Positions 33,818-41,918 of a stretch of 45,831 nt of DNA are shown here, piece by piece. Position 1 is the first letter of the stretch. Each line of letters starts with the position of its first letter. Source of the DNA: Nesterenkonia alkaliphila. Its GTDB lineage: Bacteria > Actinomycetota > Actinomycetes > Actinomycetales > Micrococcaceae. The DNA lies in NCBI RefSeq assembly GCF_009758175.1, contig NZ_WRPM01000102.1:1-45831 (forward strand). The letters run 5' to 3'. The notes under the pieces are model-generated. The model worked only from the letters and a program-made list of their open reading frames with translations. It was not told the DNA's origin and searched no databases. A program made the translations under genes and the position numbers.

Positions 33818-33848
33818 TGTGGCACGCGTCACAAGGTGCCCATATACT
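33818..33848 (+). promoter_or_regulatory. CRP/GlxR-type site and -10 box upstream of cstA
   Basis: TGTG-N8-CACA (33818-33833; TGTGGCACGCGTCACA) matches the actinobacterial GlxR/CRP consensus. A TATACT box (33843-33848) follows; if it is the -10, the site overlaps the -35 and could repress. A further TAGTAT at 33891-33896 would put the site about 75 nt upstream and allow activation. The site lies in the 225-nt gap shared with the divergent P450 gene. Confidence 0.55.
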
Positions 33849-33939
33849 GAAATGACGCAACGCAAAAGCATCGTCGGTCACATGCGCTCGTAGTATTTCC
33901 GGCGACACTCACACCCACGGATCACTCAGGAGCCACCCC

Positions 33940-35658
33940 ATGGATGCACCAAACTCGCTGGTGCTGGCCGTCATCGGCATCGCGATGATGCTGGCCGGAT
34001 ACTTCCTCTACTCAAGATTCCTGTCCAAGAAGGTCTACAAACTCAACGCCGAGTTCAAGACCCCTGCACATCAGTTCGAAGACGGCGTGGATTTTGTTCC
34101 CACCAACCGGTACATCCTCTGGGGACACCACTTCACCTCTGTAGCCGGTGCCGCCCCGATTGTGGGGCCGGCCGTCGCCGTGATCTGGGGCTGGCTGCCT
34201 GCTTTCCTCTGGGTCACCTTGGGCACAGTGTTTATGGCCGGTATGCACGACTTTGGCACCCTGTGGGCCTCGGTGCGCAATAAGGGCAAGTCCATGGGCG
34301 CCCTCTCCGGCACCTACATCGGCAACCGGGGCCGCAATCTATTCCTGGTAGTCATCTTCCTGCTGATCCTTATGGTGCTGGCTGCCTTCGCCGTGGTGAT
34401 CTCCAACCTGCTGGTGGCCCAGCCCGGGGCAGTCATCCCCACCTGGGGCGCCCTAGTGGTCGCCGTGCTGGTGGGCCAGGCCATCTACCGGTTCAAGTGG
34501 AACCTGATCGCGGTGACCGCCGTAGGTGTGGCTGCACTCTACGGGCTGATCCTGCTGGGCAACGCGTATCCGATTTCACTGCCCGAGGAGGGCATGCTGG
34601 GGCTGACCCCGAATGCCATCTGGATCATCCTGCTGTTCCTCTACAGCGGCATCGCCTCCCTGCTGCCGGTCTGGGTGCTGCTGCAGCCGCGTGACTTCAT
34701 CAACGGCGTGCAGCTGTTCATCGGTCTGGGCATCATCTATGGTGCAGTGCTGCTGGCGACTCCCACAGTGGTCGCACCGGCGGTCAACGATGCTGTCCCG
34801 GCAGACACCCCCTCCATTGTGCCGCTGCTGTTTGTCACTATCGCCTGCGGTGCGATCTCCGGATTCCACGGGATCGTCTCCTCAGGCACCAGCTCCAAGC
34901 AGCTGAACAGGGAGACTGACGCCCGGTTTGTGGGCTACTTCGGCGCAGTGGGTGAGGGCCTGCTGGCTCTGGGTGCGATTATCGCCACCACAGCCGGGTT
35001 CCAGACGGTGGCCCAGTGGCGCGAGGTCTACGACTCCTTCTCCGCCGGCGGTGTGCCTGTCTTTGTGGAAGGCGGGGCAAACATCCTCAACGCCGGCCTG
35101 GGCATCCCGCAGGGGTTGGCCGCCACTATCCTCGCCACTATGGCGATCCTGTTCGCTGCCACCACTCTGGACACTGCCACCCGTTTGAAGCGGTTTGTGA
35201 TTCAGGAGATCGGCCAGATCGCCGGGGTGAAGATCCCCACTCTGGCGGCCACTGTGATCGCGGTTGTGCTGGCCTTCGCCCTGACCTTCTCCCAGGGTGC
35301 CGACGCCTCCGGCGGTATGACGCTCTGGCCACTGTTCGGCACCACCAACCAGCTGCTGGCCGGCCTGTCGCTGACCATTCTGGCAGTGATGCTCATCCGC
35401 AAGGGACGCCCGTTCCTGCCGGTGCTGCTACCTGCGGTGTTCGTGCTGTTCATGACGATCTATGCAGCGCTGGTTCAGCTGGTGGACCTCTTCCAGGCCG
35501 GGGACTGGCTGCTGTTCACCATCGATGTGGTGATCGTGGTGGCCGCGACCTGGGTGCTGCTGGAGGCTGTGATCGCCATGCTGGCAGCATGGAAGGGCCC
35601 CAAGGAACCGGAGGACGAGGAATCACTCACCGAGGACCAGAAGCTCTCAGCCCCGTAG
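33940..35658 (+). CDS. cstA: CstA-family carbon starvation / pyruvate-type transporter
   Basis: 572 residues with about 14-16 hydrophobic helices; E. coli CstA is about 700, so this is the shorter form. Family motifs: YGRWLS-equivalent YSRFLSKKVYKLN near the N-terminus, FVPTNRYILWGHHFTSVAGAAPIVGPAVAVIWGWLPAFLWVTLGTVFMAGMHDF, ISGFHGIVSSGTSSKQLNRE, and ATTLDTATRLKRFVIQE. CstA/BtsT proteins import pyruvate or peptides on carbon starvation. CAGGAG at 33928-33933 is the SD. It is followed after 10 nt by a small CC-terminal protein and an ArsA-like ATPase. A CRP/GlxR-type site lies upstream. Confidence 0.94.
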   Translation: MDAPNSLVLAVIGIAMMLAGYFLYSRFLSKKVYKLNAEFKTPAHQFEDGVDFVPTNRYILWGHHFTSVAGAAPIVGPAVAVIWGWLPAFLWVTLGTVFMAGMHDFGTLWASVRNKGKSMGALSGTYIGNRGRNLFLVVIFLLILMVLAAFAVVISNLLVAQPGAVIPTWGALVVAVLVGQAIYRFKWNLIAVTAVGVAALYGLILLGNAYPISLPEEGMLGLTPNAIWIILLFLYSGIASLLPVWVLLQPRDFINGVQLFIGLGIIYGAVLLATPTVVAPAVNDAVPADTPSIVPLLFVTIACGAISGFHGIVSSGTSSKQLNRETDARFVGYFGAVGEGLLALGAIIATTAGFQTVAQWREVYDSFSAGGVPVFVEGGANILNAGLGIPQGLAATILATMAILFAATTLDTATRLKRFVIQEIGQIAGVKIPTLAATVIAVVLAFALTFSQGADASGGMTLWPLFGTTNQLLAGLSLTILAVMLIRKGRPFLPVLLPAVFVLFMTIYAALVQLVDLFQAGDWLLFTIDVVIVVAATWVLLEAVIAMLAAWKGPKEPEDEESLTEDQKLSAP

Positions 35659-35668
35659 ACTCGGCGGC

Positions 35669-35923
35669 ATGAGCTGGTTCAAGAAGGCCGAGAGGGGGCT
35701 GCGTGATTTCTACGTGGCCCCCTATCGGCGTGTGTTCGCCCGGGCCAAGCGTGATGAGGAGGATCTGTTCATGATGCTGGTGCTCTCTGAGGCGCTGGGC
35801 GTACCGAACCCGGCCTCCGGCGCCACTCTGGAGCTGCTGCCGGAGATGCTGGACCGGATGCACGACTGGCATATCCGGCAAGGACTCGACCGTTCTCCGA
35901 TGGACGGTATGCAGTGCTGTTAG
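35669..35923 (+). CDS. Cory-CC-star protein (small protein ending Cys-Cys-stop)
   Basis: 84 residues. SWFKKAERGLRDFYVAPYRRVFARAKRDEEDLFMMLVLSEALGVPNPASGA is followed by LELLPEMLDRMHDWHIRQGLDRSPMDGMQCC and the stop. The invariant Cys-Cys terminus and DFYVxPYRRxF...LMLxSEALGVPNP motifs identify the actinobacterial cory-CC-star family as I remember it; biochemical function is unknown. Mostly helical, no membrane segment. TAGACT at 35656-35661, inside the end of cstA, is 7 nt from the ATG with no SD, so it may have its own leaderless transcript. The final codons overlap the start of the ArsA-like gene. It occupies the position in which DUF466 (YbdD/YjiX) genes usually follow cstA. Confidence 0.88.
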   Translation: MSWFKKAERGLRDFYVAPYRRVFARAKRDEEDLFMMLVLSEALGVPNPASGATLELLPEMLDRMHDWHIRQGLDRSPMDGMQCC

Positions 35924-36888
35924 ATCTTGCTGCCGAGCGGAAGCTCCTGTTCATCGGCGGCAAGGGCGGGGTGGGCAAAACCTCGGTCTCCTCCGCAGTG
36001 GGCCTGCACCAGGCCCGAGCCGGGCGCCGGGTGCTGCTGGTCTCCACGGACCCCGCACATAATCTGGGTCACCTGTGGGACCGCCCGGTGGGTGATGATC
36101 CGGTGCTGCTGGCCGATGACGGCGGTTCCGGAGTCCTGGCCGGAGTGGAGATCGATCCTTCGGCCACCATCGAGCACCATCTGGCCCAGGTGGGCCAGAC
36201 TCTGCGCGACTTCATGCCGGATCATCTGCATAAACAGGTGGGGGCTCATCTGGAGCTGGCCCGGAAATCCCCCGGGACCCATGAGTCCGCCATCCTGGAA
36301 CGGATCGCGGAGGTGGTGGAGCTGGCCGAGCGGGACTATGACCTGATCATCTTCGACACTGCTCCCTCCGGCCACACCGCCCGGCTGTTGGCCCTGCCTG
36401 AGATTATGTCTGCCTGGACCGAGGGGCTGCTGAACCGGCGCACCAAGGCCGAGAAGTTCGGAGCAGCTGTCCGTGCGCTGGACAATGACGACCCGGAGAG
36501 TTCCGAGGGGGCCAACCGGGATCGGCGGATCCGCCAGGTACTCACCCAGCGGCGGGCTAAGTTCGAGAAGCTGCGCGGAATGATTACAGATCCAGCCCTC
36601 TGCAGCTTTGTCATTGTGGTCACCGCCGAACGGGTGCCCGTACTGGAGTCAGCTGAGCTGTTCCACCAGCTCGACGGGCTGGGAGTCCAGGTGGGCGGCG
36701 TCGTCGTCAACCGTCTCTCCCCCGCCGATCAGGGAGAGTTCCTGGCCGCCAAACGGGCCCAGGAAGAGGCTCAACTGGCCAAACTGGGCCAGCTGCTGCC
36801 CGGGGCGCAGATGCTGCAGCTGCCCATGCTGGCAGGAGACTTGGTGGGTGAGCCGGCAGTGGCACAGCTCGCCGAGCAGCTGCGGTAG
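35914..36888 (+). CDS. ArsA/Get3-family ATPase
   Basis: 324 residues from a GTG at 35914, whose first codons overlap the Cys-Cys-stop end of the upstream gene by 10 nt. Deviant P-loop GGKGGVGKTSVSSA (15-28), switch I VSTDPAHNLG, switch II/A-loop IIFDTAPSGHTARLLALPE, and a nucleotide-base motif VVTAERVPVLES. A single ATPase domain like Get3. Only one Cys (DPALCSF), so neither the three arsenite-binding Cys of ArsA nor the CXXC zinc site of Get3 is present; arsenite export is unlikely and no arsB is nearby. A client-binding helical region (about 100-215) suggests chaperone-like use. The likely partner is the CC-star protein. Confidence 0.9.
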   Translation: MLLDLAAERKLLFIGGKGGVGKTSVSSAVGLHQARAGRRVLLVSTDPAHNLGHLWDRPVGDDPVLLADDGGSGVLAGVEIDPSATIEHHLAQVGQTLRDFMPDHLHKQVGAHLELARKSPGTHESAILERIAEVVELAERDYDLIIFDTAPSGHTARLLALPEIMSAWTEGLLNRRTKAEKFGAAVRALDNDDPESSEGANRDRRIRQVLTQRRAKFEKLRGMITDPALCSFVIVVTAERVPVLESAELFHQLDGLGVQVGGVVVNRLSPADQGEFLAAKRAQEEAQLAKLGQLLPGAQMLQLPMLAGDLVGEPAVAQLAEQLR

Positions 36889-36908
36889 CCCATAGGGTCG
36901 GTGCGCCG

Positions 36909-37847
36909 CTACGGCTGCGCCTCACCCGCAGCTGGTGAGTCTGCTGCTTCCAGGATGGAATAGAGGACATCGACCAGGCCGTCCTCATCCACTGTGCCGG
37001 TGACCTCATCGGCCACCTCCTTGACCTCCGGAGCTGCCTGCCCCATGGCAACTCCGCGGTGGGCCCACTGGAGCATCTCCATATCGTTGCGGCCGTCCCC
37101 GCAGGCCACTGTGACCTCTTTGGGTGCACCGAGCTTCTTCCGCAGCGTCTCCAGGGAGAAGGCTTTGGTCACCCCGTCGGCAGTGATGTCGATCCATGCC
37201 GACCAGCCCACTGAGTAGCTGACCCCTTGCAGGCCGATATCCCTGACCGCGCGGGCGAACTCATGGGCAGTGGCGTCATCGGAGTTCACCACCAGGCGGA
37301 CGGCCTCAGCCCGCTTCATCTGCTTCATGCTCACCGGCTCCGGGACCAGGCCGAAGGTGAGGTCCTCGAACCGTTCGGTGGCGATGAAATGCCCGGCAGA
37401 GGTCTCAATGGCGAACCGGGCGGTGGAGAGCCGCTCGTTGAGAGCTTTCAGTGCCGGGGCCGGGTCGAAGACCTGCTGGTCAATGACCTCAAAGCCGTCC
37501 TCCAGACCGCCTTCCTCCGGAGGCCGGGCATCGATGCGCAGGGTGACCCCGCCGTTGGAGCACACCGCATAGCCGTGGGTGATGCCGAAGGTCTCGATGA
37601 TCGGCAGGGTGGCCTGCAGTGAGCGTCCGGTGGCGATGACCACTGTGTGCCCGTCAGCCACCACGGCCCGGCCGGCCTGCTTGACGGCATCCGACATATG
37701 CCCGTCATGGTTCACGATAGTGCCGTCGACGTCCAGGCACACCATCAGGGTGCCGGGCTGGTGCACAAAGCTGCCGCCCGACCCCGCTGCGGGCCGGGAA
37801 AAGTCTGCCTGCCGCTTGCCGCGCCGAGTCTCCAGTAGTGAATCCAT
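36909..37847 (-). CDS. HAD-superfamily hydrolase, Cof/IIB type
   Basis: 312 residues from the ATG at 37845-37847; an open frame runs 27 codons further, but those codons fall in the galM promoter side and lack conservation. HAD motifs: I LMVCLDVDGTIV (nucleophile and acid Asp pair), II VVIATGRS, III Lys in GVTKAFSLETL, and IV VACGDGRNDMEML. The C2 cap is of the Cof type, which dephosphorylates sugar phosphates, FMN or PLP; the substrate is not predictable. A TACACT box lies 9 nt upstream of the ATG. Divergent from the aldose epimerase gene, converges on the ArsA-like gene. Confidence 0.88.
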   Translation of the reverse strand: MDSLLETRRGKRQADFSRPAAGSGGSFVHQPGTLMVCLDVDGTIVNHDGHMSDAVKQAGRAVVADGHTVVIATGRSLQATLPIIETFGITHGYAVCSNGGVTLRIDARPPEEGGLEDGFEVIDQQVFDPAPALKALNERLSTARFAIETSAGHFIATERFEDLTFGLVPEPVSMKQMKRAEAVRLVVNSDDATAHEFARAVRDIGLQGVSYSVGWSAWIDITADGVTKAFSLETLRKKLGAPKEVTVACGDGRNDMEMLQWAHRGVAMGQAAPEVKEVADEVTGTVDEDGLVDVLYSILEAADSPAAGEAQP

Positions 37848-37943
37848 AGGGAGAACAGTGTACGACGCCACGCAACCCCCTAAGTGGGCAACTGACCAGG
37901 GTTTAGCTAGTGTTGACCCAGAGTTCACGTGAAGGAGACCACT

Positions 37944-38873
37944 ATGACCGCCTCTGCGCCCAGCGTCACCATCTCAGCCGGCGGGTACGCCGCCACAGTC
38001 GCCACCCGCGGCGGCGCCCTTCTGAGCCTGACCAGCCAGGACCCCGCCACAGGTGCCCCGCAGAACCTCATTGTCCCTGCCCAGCGGGCGGAGGGCGGCT
38101 ACCCCGGCGCCGTTCTGGCGCCCTGGCCCAACCGGGTGGTCAAGTCCCGGTACCGCTACCGAGAGGCCGAGTACTCCCTGCAGCCCAACGAGGAGGAGAC
38201 CGGAGCAGCGATGCACGGGCTGCTTCACGGTGTGCAGCTCAGCATCCAGCACCAGCGGGAGTCGGAAGTCCATCTAACTGGGGTCATCGAGCCTACGGAG
38301 GGATATCCATTCCGGCTCGAGGTGGTGCTGGTGTACCGGGTGGCCGGGCATCTGGGGCTCACTGCCACGCTCAGCACCCGCTATATGCCGGAGACCGACG
38401 ACGACGCCGAGTCGCCACAGCTGCCTACAGCTCCGTATGGCGCCGGCTTCCACCCCTATCTCACCGCGGCGGATGCCCCGCTGAAGTCCTGCCGGCTGCG
38501 ACTGCCGGCCAGCACAGTGGCGAATACCAAGCCCACCGGCAAGGTAGTGGGCTCCAGCCCGGTCTCCGGGGACCTGGACCTCACCGACGGCCCGCTCTTG
38601 GCCGGGCTGCGCATTGATCACGCCTACACCGGGCTGCCGGAGGAGGGGTGGAGCGCTGAGCTGCTGCACGGCCCCAGCGGGTTCATGGTGCGGATGATCT
38701 CTGACACTGCTTGGGCGCAGGTCTACACCGGGGAACGGATTGACCGGGCCGGGGTGGCGGTGGAGCCGATGACCTGCCCGCCGAACGCCTTCAATTCGGG
38801 CAAGGATCTGATCGATCTTGAGCCCGGGGCCTGGCATCGCGTGGGCTACAGCCTGGAGGCCTTCCGGCTGTAG
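37944..38873 (+). CDS. Aldose 1-epimerase (mutarotase) family protein
   Basis: 309 residues from the ATG at 37944, preceded by GAAGGAG; a GTG at 37929 lies upstream of that SD. Fold landmarks: GGYAATVATRGGALLSL, GAVLAPWPNRVVKSRYRYREAEYSL (NRI-type motif), AAMHGLLHGVQ (first His), PYGAGFHPYLTA (catalytic His), LRIDHAYTGL, GFMVRMISDTAWAQVYTGE and VAVEPMTCPPNAFNSG (catalytic Glu). It interconverts alpha and beta anomers of aldoses. Location next to the xylose genes suggests a role in pentose or hexose entry, but it is separated from xylA by the convergent repressor gene. Confidence 0.9.
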   Translation: MTASAPSVTISAGGYAATVATRGGALLSLTSQDPATGAPQNLIVPAQRAEGGYPGAVLAPWPNRVVKSRYRYREAEYSLQPNEEETGAAMHGLLHGVQLSIQHQRESEVHLTGVIEPTEGYPFRLEVVLVYRVAGHLGLTATLSTRYMPETDDDAESPQLPTAPYGAGFHPYLTAADAPLKSCRLRLPASTVANTKPTGKVVGSSPVSGDLDLTDGPLLAGLRIDHAYTGLPEEGWSAELLHGPSGFMVRMISDTAWAQVYTGERIDRAGVAVEPMTCPPNAFNSGKDLIDLEPGAWHRVGYSLEAFRL

Positions 38874-38897
38874 CAAGTCCCGCGGCGTGGGGAGCCC

Positions 38898-38979
38898 GCC
38901 CACCTCACTCCGACGGTGGGCACAAATAACCACAGTTCAGGACTTATCAGCCCAGATTTATGGGCATTTGCGCCCACCG
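38898..38979. repeat. Palindromic element with alternative pairing, after aldose epimerase
   Basis: CGGTGGGC-a-CAAAT (38914-38927) pairs with ATTTG-c-GCCCACCG (38966-38979), and a nested GCCCA/TGGGC (38950-38954, 38961-38965) stacks directly on it. An additional GCCCACC at 38898-38904 could pair with the same GGTGGGC (38915-38921), so two exclusive folds exist. It lies between the convergent epimerase and ROK genes. The remaining bases to 39056 are GC-rich and hold no gene. Confidence 0.65.
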
Positions 38980-39056
38980 AACGCTGAGCGCAGCGGCTGC
39001 AATAGCGAGCCGGGCAGCGCTGGCGGCGCGGCCGCTTTGCTCGCGCCTCATCCCCG

Positions 39057-40472
39057 CTAACTGGCGGGTACCCACATCTGCGGGGCATCAACTACGGCGC
39101 GCAGGGCTAGCATGGCTCCGCCCGTGACCGCAGGTGCGGGGCCGGTACCTGATTCACGGACCCGGAATGCCGCCCACTGGGAGGCCAGTACGCGGCGCTG
39201 CAGCTCCTCCTCGATCCGCGGTCGCAGCAGATCAGTCAACGGTGCGAACTCACCGCCTAGGACAATCTCGTGGACGTCCAGCACATTCATTGCCCCGGCG
39301 AGCGCCACCCCCAGCGCCCAGCCAGCCCGGCTGATCGCCGCGCGTGCGGTCTCAGCGGCGCTGTCATCGGAGCTGTCCTCCTCCCGGGCCAACTGCATGA
39401 GGTCAGCGGCTGCCACATTAGGCCCCAACCCTGCCGCGGTCAGAAGTGCGCGCTTGCCGGCGTAGACCTCCAGACATCCGGTGGCCCCGCATCTGCACTC
39501 GGGCCCGGCCGGCTCCACCGAGAGGTGCCCCAGCTCGCCGGCCCAGCCGTGCGGGCCCGGGTTGACCACTCCGTCGATCACCACGGCCGAGCCGATGCCC
39601 ATCTGCGCCGAGACAAAGAGGAACGTCTGCTCCTCCCCATCGGCCTCGGTCAGCTCCTGGGCCACGGCCAGGGCCGCGAGCTTGGCCTCATTGGCCACAC
39701 TGATGAACTGGCCAAAGGGTTCCTGGCCGGCTGCTGCAGTGAGCAGCTCCACAGTGTCGATATCCCGCCAACCCAGATTGGGGGCCAGCAGCAGGGAGCG
39801 CTCGTCCGAGCCCACCAGCCCCGGCATCGCCACCACTGTGCCCACTACCTGGGCTCCTGACTCCTGAGCTTGGGCGGAGACGCCGGCGGCGAGCTCCCCC
39901 GCCTCCCGCAGCACGGAGACCGGGTCCGAGCCGCGATAATCGCGCTCCACCAGCGCCTCGGCCAGCACGCTGCCGGTGAGATCAAGGGCCCGGACCGCCA
40001 TGAAGTCCACGTTGACCTCCACACCGAGTCCGGCCAAGGTCTTCCGGGCCGGGGTCAGCGGCACTGCCGGGCGCCCCCGGGTGGGGCCCACCATGGGGGA
40101 ACCCTCGCGGACGATGCCCGCGGCCAACAGATCATCCACCAGGCGGGAGACTGTGGAGCGGGTCATCCCCGTGCGGATGGACAGATCTGCCCGAGACAGC
40201 GGTTCGGCCGAGGCGAAGATCTCTTCGGTGATCAGAAGCAGATTAGCCTCGCGCAGGGTCTCCTGCCGAGCCCCTGGGCGCAGCGCCTCGCTGTGCGGGG
40301 GCCGGTCACGCCGCTGGGGGCGCAGAAAGTCGTGCCGGGCGGCGTCGTCCTCTGCTGTGCCGTTGTGCTCGCCGTGTATATGGCCGTTGCCGTTTCTGGC
40401 CACTCCGGTGAGCCCGCGGGTCAGCGACCGCCTGCCCAGGCGAGCCAATGAACCAGAACCGTTCCACATCAC
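39057..40472 (-). CDS. xylR: ROK-family transcriptional repressor (XylR type)
   Basis: 471 residues from a GTG at 40470-40472. About 70 N-terminal residues (Gly/His/Arg-rich) precede the winged HTH (about 74-123: NLLLITEEIF...LSRADLSIRTGMTRSTVSRLVDDLLAAGIV). The ROK domain follows with the sugar-kinase fold and the zinc motif GH...CRCGATGCLEVYAG (315-338). It is divergent from xylA-xylB, the classic layout for a xylose-responsive repressor. The unusually long N-terminus may indicate a start further inside, although no better SD was found. Confidence 0.88.
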   Translation of the reverse strand: MMWNGSGSLARLGRRSLTRGLTGVARNGNGHIHGEHNGTAEDDAARHDFLRPQRRDRPPHSEALRPGARQETLREANLLLITEEIFASAEPLSRADLSIRTGMTRSTVSRLVDDLLAAGIVREGSPMVGPTRGRPAVPLTPARKTLAGLGVEVNVDFMAVRALDLTGSVLAEALVERDYRGSDPVSVLREAGELAAGVSAQAQESGAQVVGTVVAMPGLVGSDERSLLLAPNLGWRDIDTVELLTAAAGQEPFGQFISVANEAKLAALAVAQELTEADGEEQTFLFVSAQMGIGSAVVIDGVVNPGPHGWAGELGHLSVEPAGPECRCGATGCLEVYAGKRALLTAAGLGPNVAAADLMQLAREEDSSDDSAAETARAAISRAGWALGVALAGAMNVLDVHEIVLGGEFAPLTDLLRPRIEEELQRRVLASQWAAFRVRESGTGPAPAVTGGAMLALRAVVDAPQMWVPAS

Positions 40473-40600
40473 GGACTTGATCTTATCCCCCCAAACAATT
40501 AGGTTACATCTAGCAACAAAATGAGCGCCTCGTCACATTGTGCCCTCAAGCATGATACGGGTCCGCTCCGTCTTTTTGATCCCGTAATGGAGGAACCCTC
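40473..40600. promoter_or_regulatory. xylR-xylA divergent control region
   Basis: An AT-rich patch at 40492-40522, rare in this GC-rich DNA, contains TAG-gttacat-CTA and is the best candidate operator for the ROK repressor. A weak promoter pair TCGTCA (40530-40535) and TGATAC (40553-40558) with 17-nt spacing faces xylA. The xylA SD is GGAGGAA at 40589-40595. Confidence 0.4.
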
Positions 40601-41779
40601 ATGGCATCGTCGCCTTCTGACTACAAGCTCTCCTTTGGTCTCTGGACTGTGGGCTGGACCGCCCGTGACCAGTTCGGTGAGGCCTCCCGGCCTGAGTTCG
40701 AGCCGTGGGAGTACCTGCCCAAGCTCAAGGAGGCAGGGGCATCAGGCGTCACTTTCCACGACGACGACGTGGCCCCCTTCGGCACCGACGAAGCCGCCCG
40801 GGAGAAGTACTTCACCAGGTTCAAGGAGGTCGCTGAGCAGGTGGGCCTGAAGATCGAGATGGTCACCACCAACACCTTCGCCCACCCGGTGTTCAAGGAT
40901 GGCGGTCTGACCTCCAACGACCGCTCGGTACGGCGCTTCGGGCTGCGCAAGCTGCTGCGCAATGTGGACCGCGCTGCCGAGTTCGGCGCCGAGACCTTCG
41001 TGATGTGGGGCGGGCGCGAGGGATCCGAGTATGACAATGCCAAGGACCTCAACGCCGCCCATGAGCGCTATGCCGAGGGCATCGACACGGTGGCGGCCTA
41101 CATCAAGGAGAAGGGCTACAGCCTGCGGATCGGCCTGGAGCCCAAGCCCAATGAGCCCCGCGGCGATATCTTCCTGCCTACCATCGGCCATGCGCTGGGC
41201 CTGATCGCCCAGCTGGAGCACGGCGATATTGTGGGCCTGAACCCGGAGACCGGCCACGAGCAGATGGCAGGCTTGAACTTTACTCACGGCATCGCCCAGG
41301 CGCTGTGGGCCGGCAAGCTCTTCCACATCGACCTCAACGGCCAGCGCTCCATCAAGTACGACCAGGACCTGGTCTACGGCCACGGCGACCTGACCTCCGC
41401 CTTCTTCACCATCGACCTGCTCGTCAACGGGTTCCCCAACGGCGGGCCGAGTTATGACGGCTGGCTGCACTTCGACTACAAGCCCTCCCGCACCGACTAC
41501 ATCGACGGGATCTGGGACTCCGCGAAGGCCAATGTGGAGATGGTGACTCTGCTGGCCGATAAGGCCAAGGCCTACCGGGCCGACCCCGAGGTCCAGGCCG
41601 CCTTCGAGGAGTCCGGAATCTTCGAGCTGGCCCAGCCCACCCTGGCCGAGGGCGAATCGATCAGCGACTTCCTGGCGGATAAGAGCGCCTATGAGGACTT
41701 CGACCCCGAGGCTGCCGCTCAGCGGAACTTCGGCTTCGTGAAGCTCAACCAGCTGGCCCTGAAGCACCTGATCAGCTGA
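40601..41779 (+). CDS. xylA: Xylose isomerase
   Basis: 392 residues, equal to the actinobacterial class I enzymes (about 390-395). Catalytic residues are in place: [12 protein letters not shown] (His53, Asp56), [32 protein letters not shown] (metal ligands Glu and Lys), ETGHEQMAG (metal-ligand region) and [25 protein letters not shown] (Asp metal ligands). It converts D-xylose to D-xylulose (and glucose to fructose). The ATG at 40601 has a strong SD. It is followed by xylB after a 139-nt gap that holds repeat copy B. Confidence 0.98.
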   Translation: MASSPSDYKLSFGLWTVGWTARDQFGEASRPEFEPWEYLPKLKEAGASGVTFHDDDVAPFGTDEAAREKYFTRFKEVAEQVGLKIEMVTTNTFAHPVFKDGGLTSNDRSVRRFGLRKLLRNVDRAAEFGAETFVMWGGREGSEYDNAKDLNAAHERYAEGIDTVAAYIKEKGYSLRIGLEPKPNEPRGDIFLPTIGHALGLIAQLEHGDIVGLNPETGHEQMAGLNFTHGIAQALWAGKLFHIDLNGQRSIKYDQDLVYGHGDLTSAFFTIDLLVNGFPNGGPSYDGWLHFDYKPSRTDYIDGIWDSAKANVEMVTLLADKAKAYRADPEVQAAFEESGIFELAQPTLAEGESISDFLADKSAYEDFDPEAAAQRNFGFVKLNQLALKHLIS

Positions 41780-41800
41780 GCCGAGACCCCTCTGCGCATC

Positions 41801-41866
41801 GACTGGTGAATTCTCCCCGCTACTCCGAGCCTCTGACGGCCGGTGAGCGGGGAGATTCCACCACTC
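41801..41866. repeat. 66-nt palindromic intergenic element, copy B
   Basis: CTCCCCGC (41813-41820) and GCGGGGAG (41847-41854) pair perfectly and extend outward through TGGTG/CACCA (41804-41808, 41859-41863) with two mismatches; CCG/CGG pair inside. Homologous to copy A at 28017-28081. Placed between xylA and xylB on the same strand, where it could reduce xylB expression or protect the xylA message. Confidence 0.8.
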
Positions 41867-41918
41867 CTTGCCGTTTAGACTGATCTGACTCGTTCATCCG
41901 AAGCCAAGGAGCTCACCC

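Noticed and set aside
35914-36888. Arsenite pump ATPase of an ars operon
   Set aside because: No arsB, arsD or arsR nearby, a single ATPase domain and only one Cys, so arsenite binding is unlikely.
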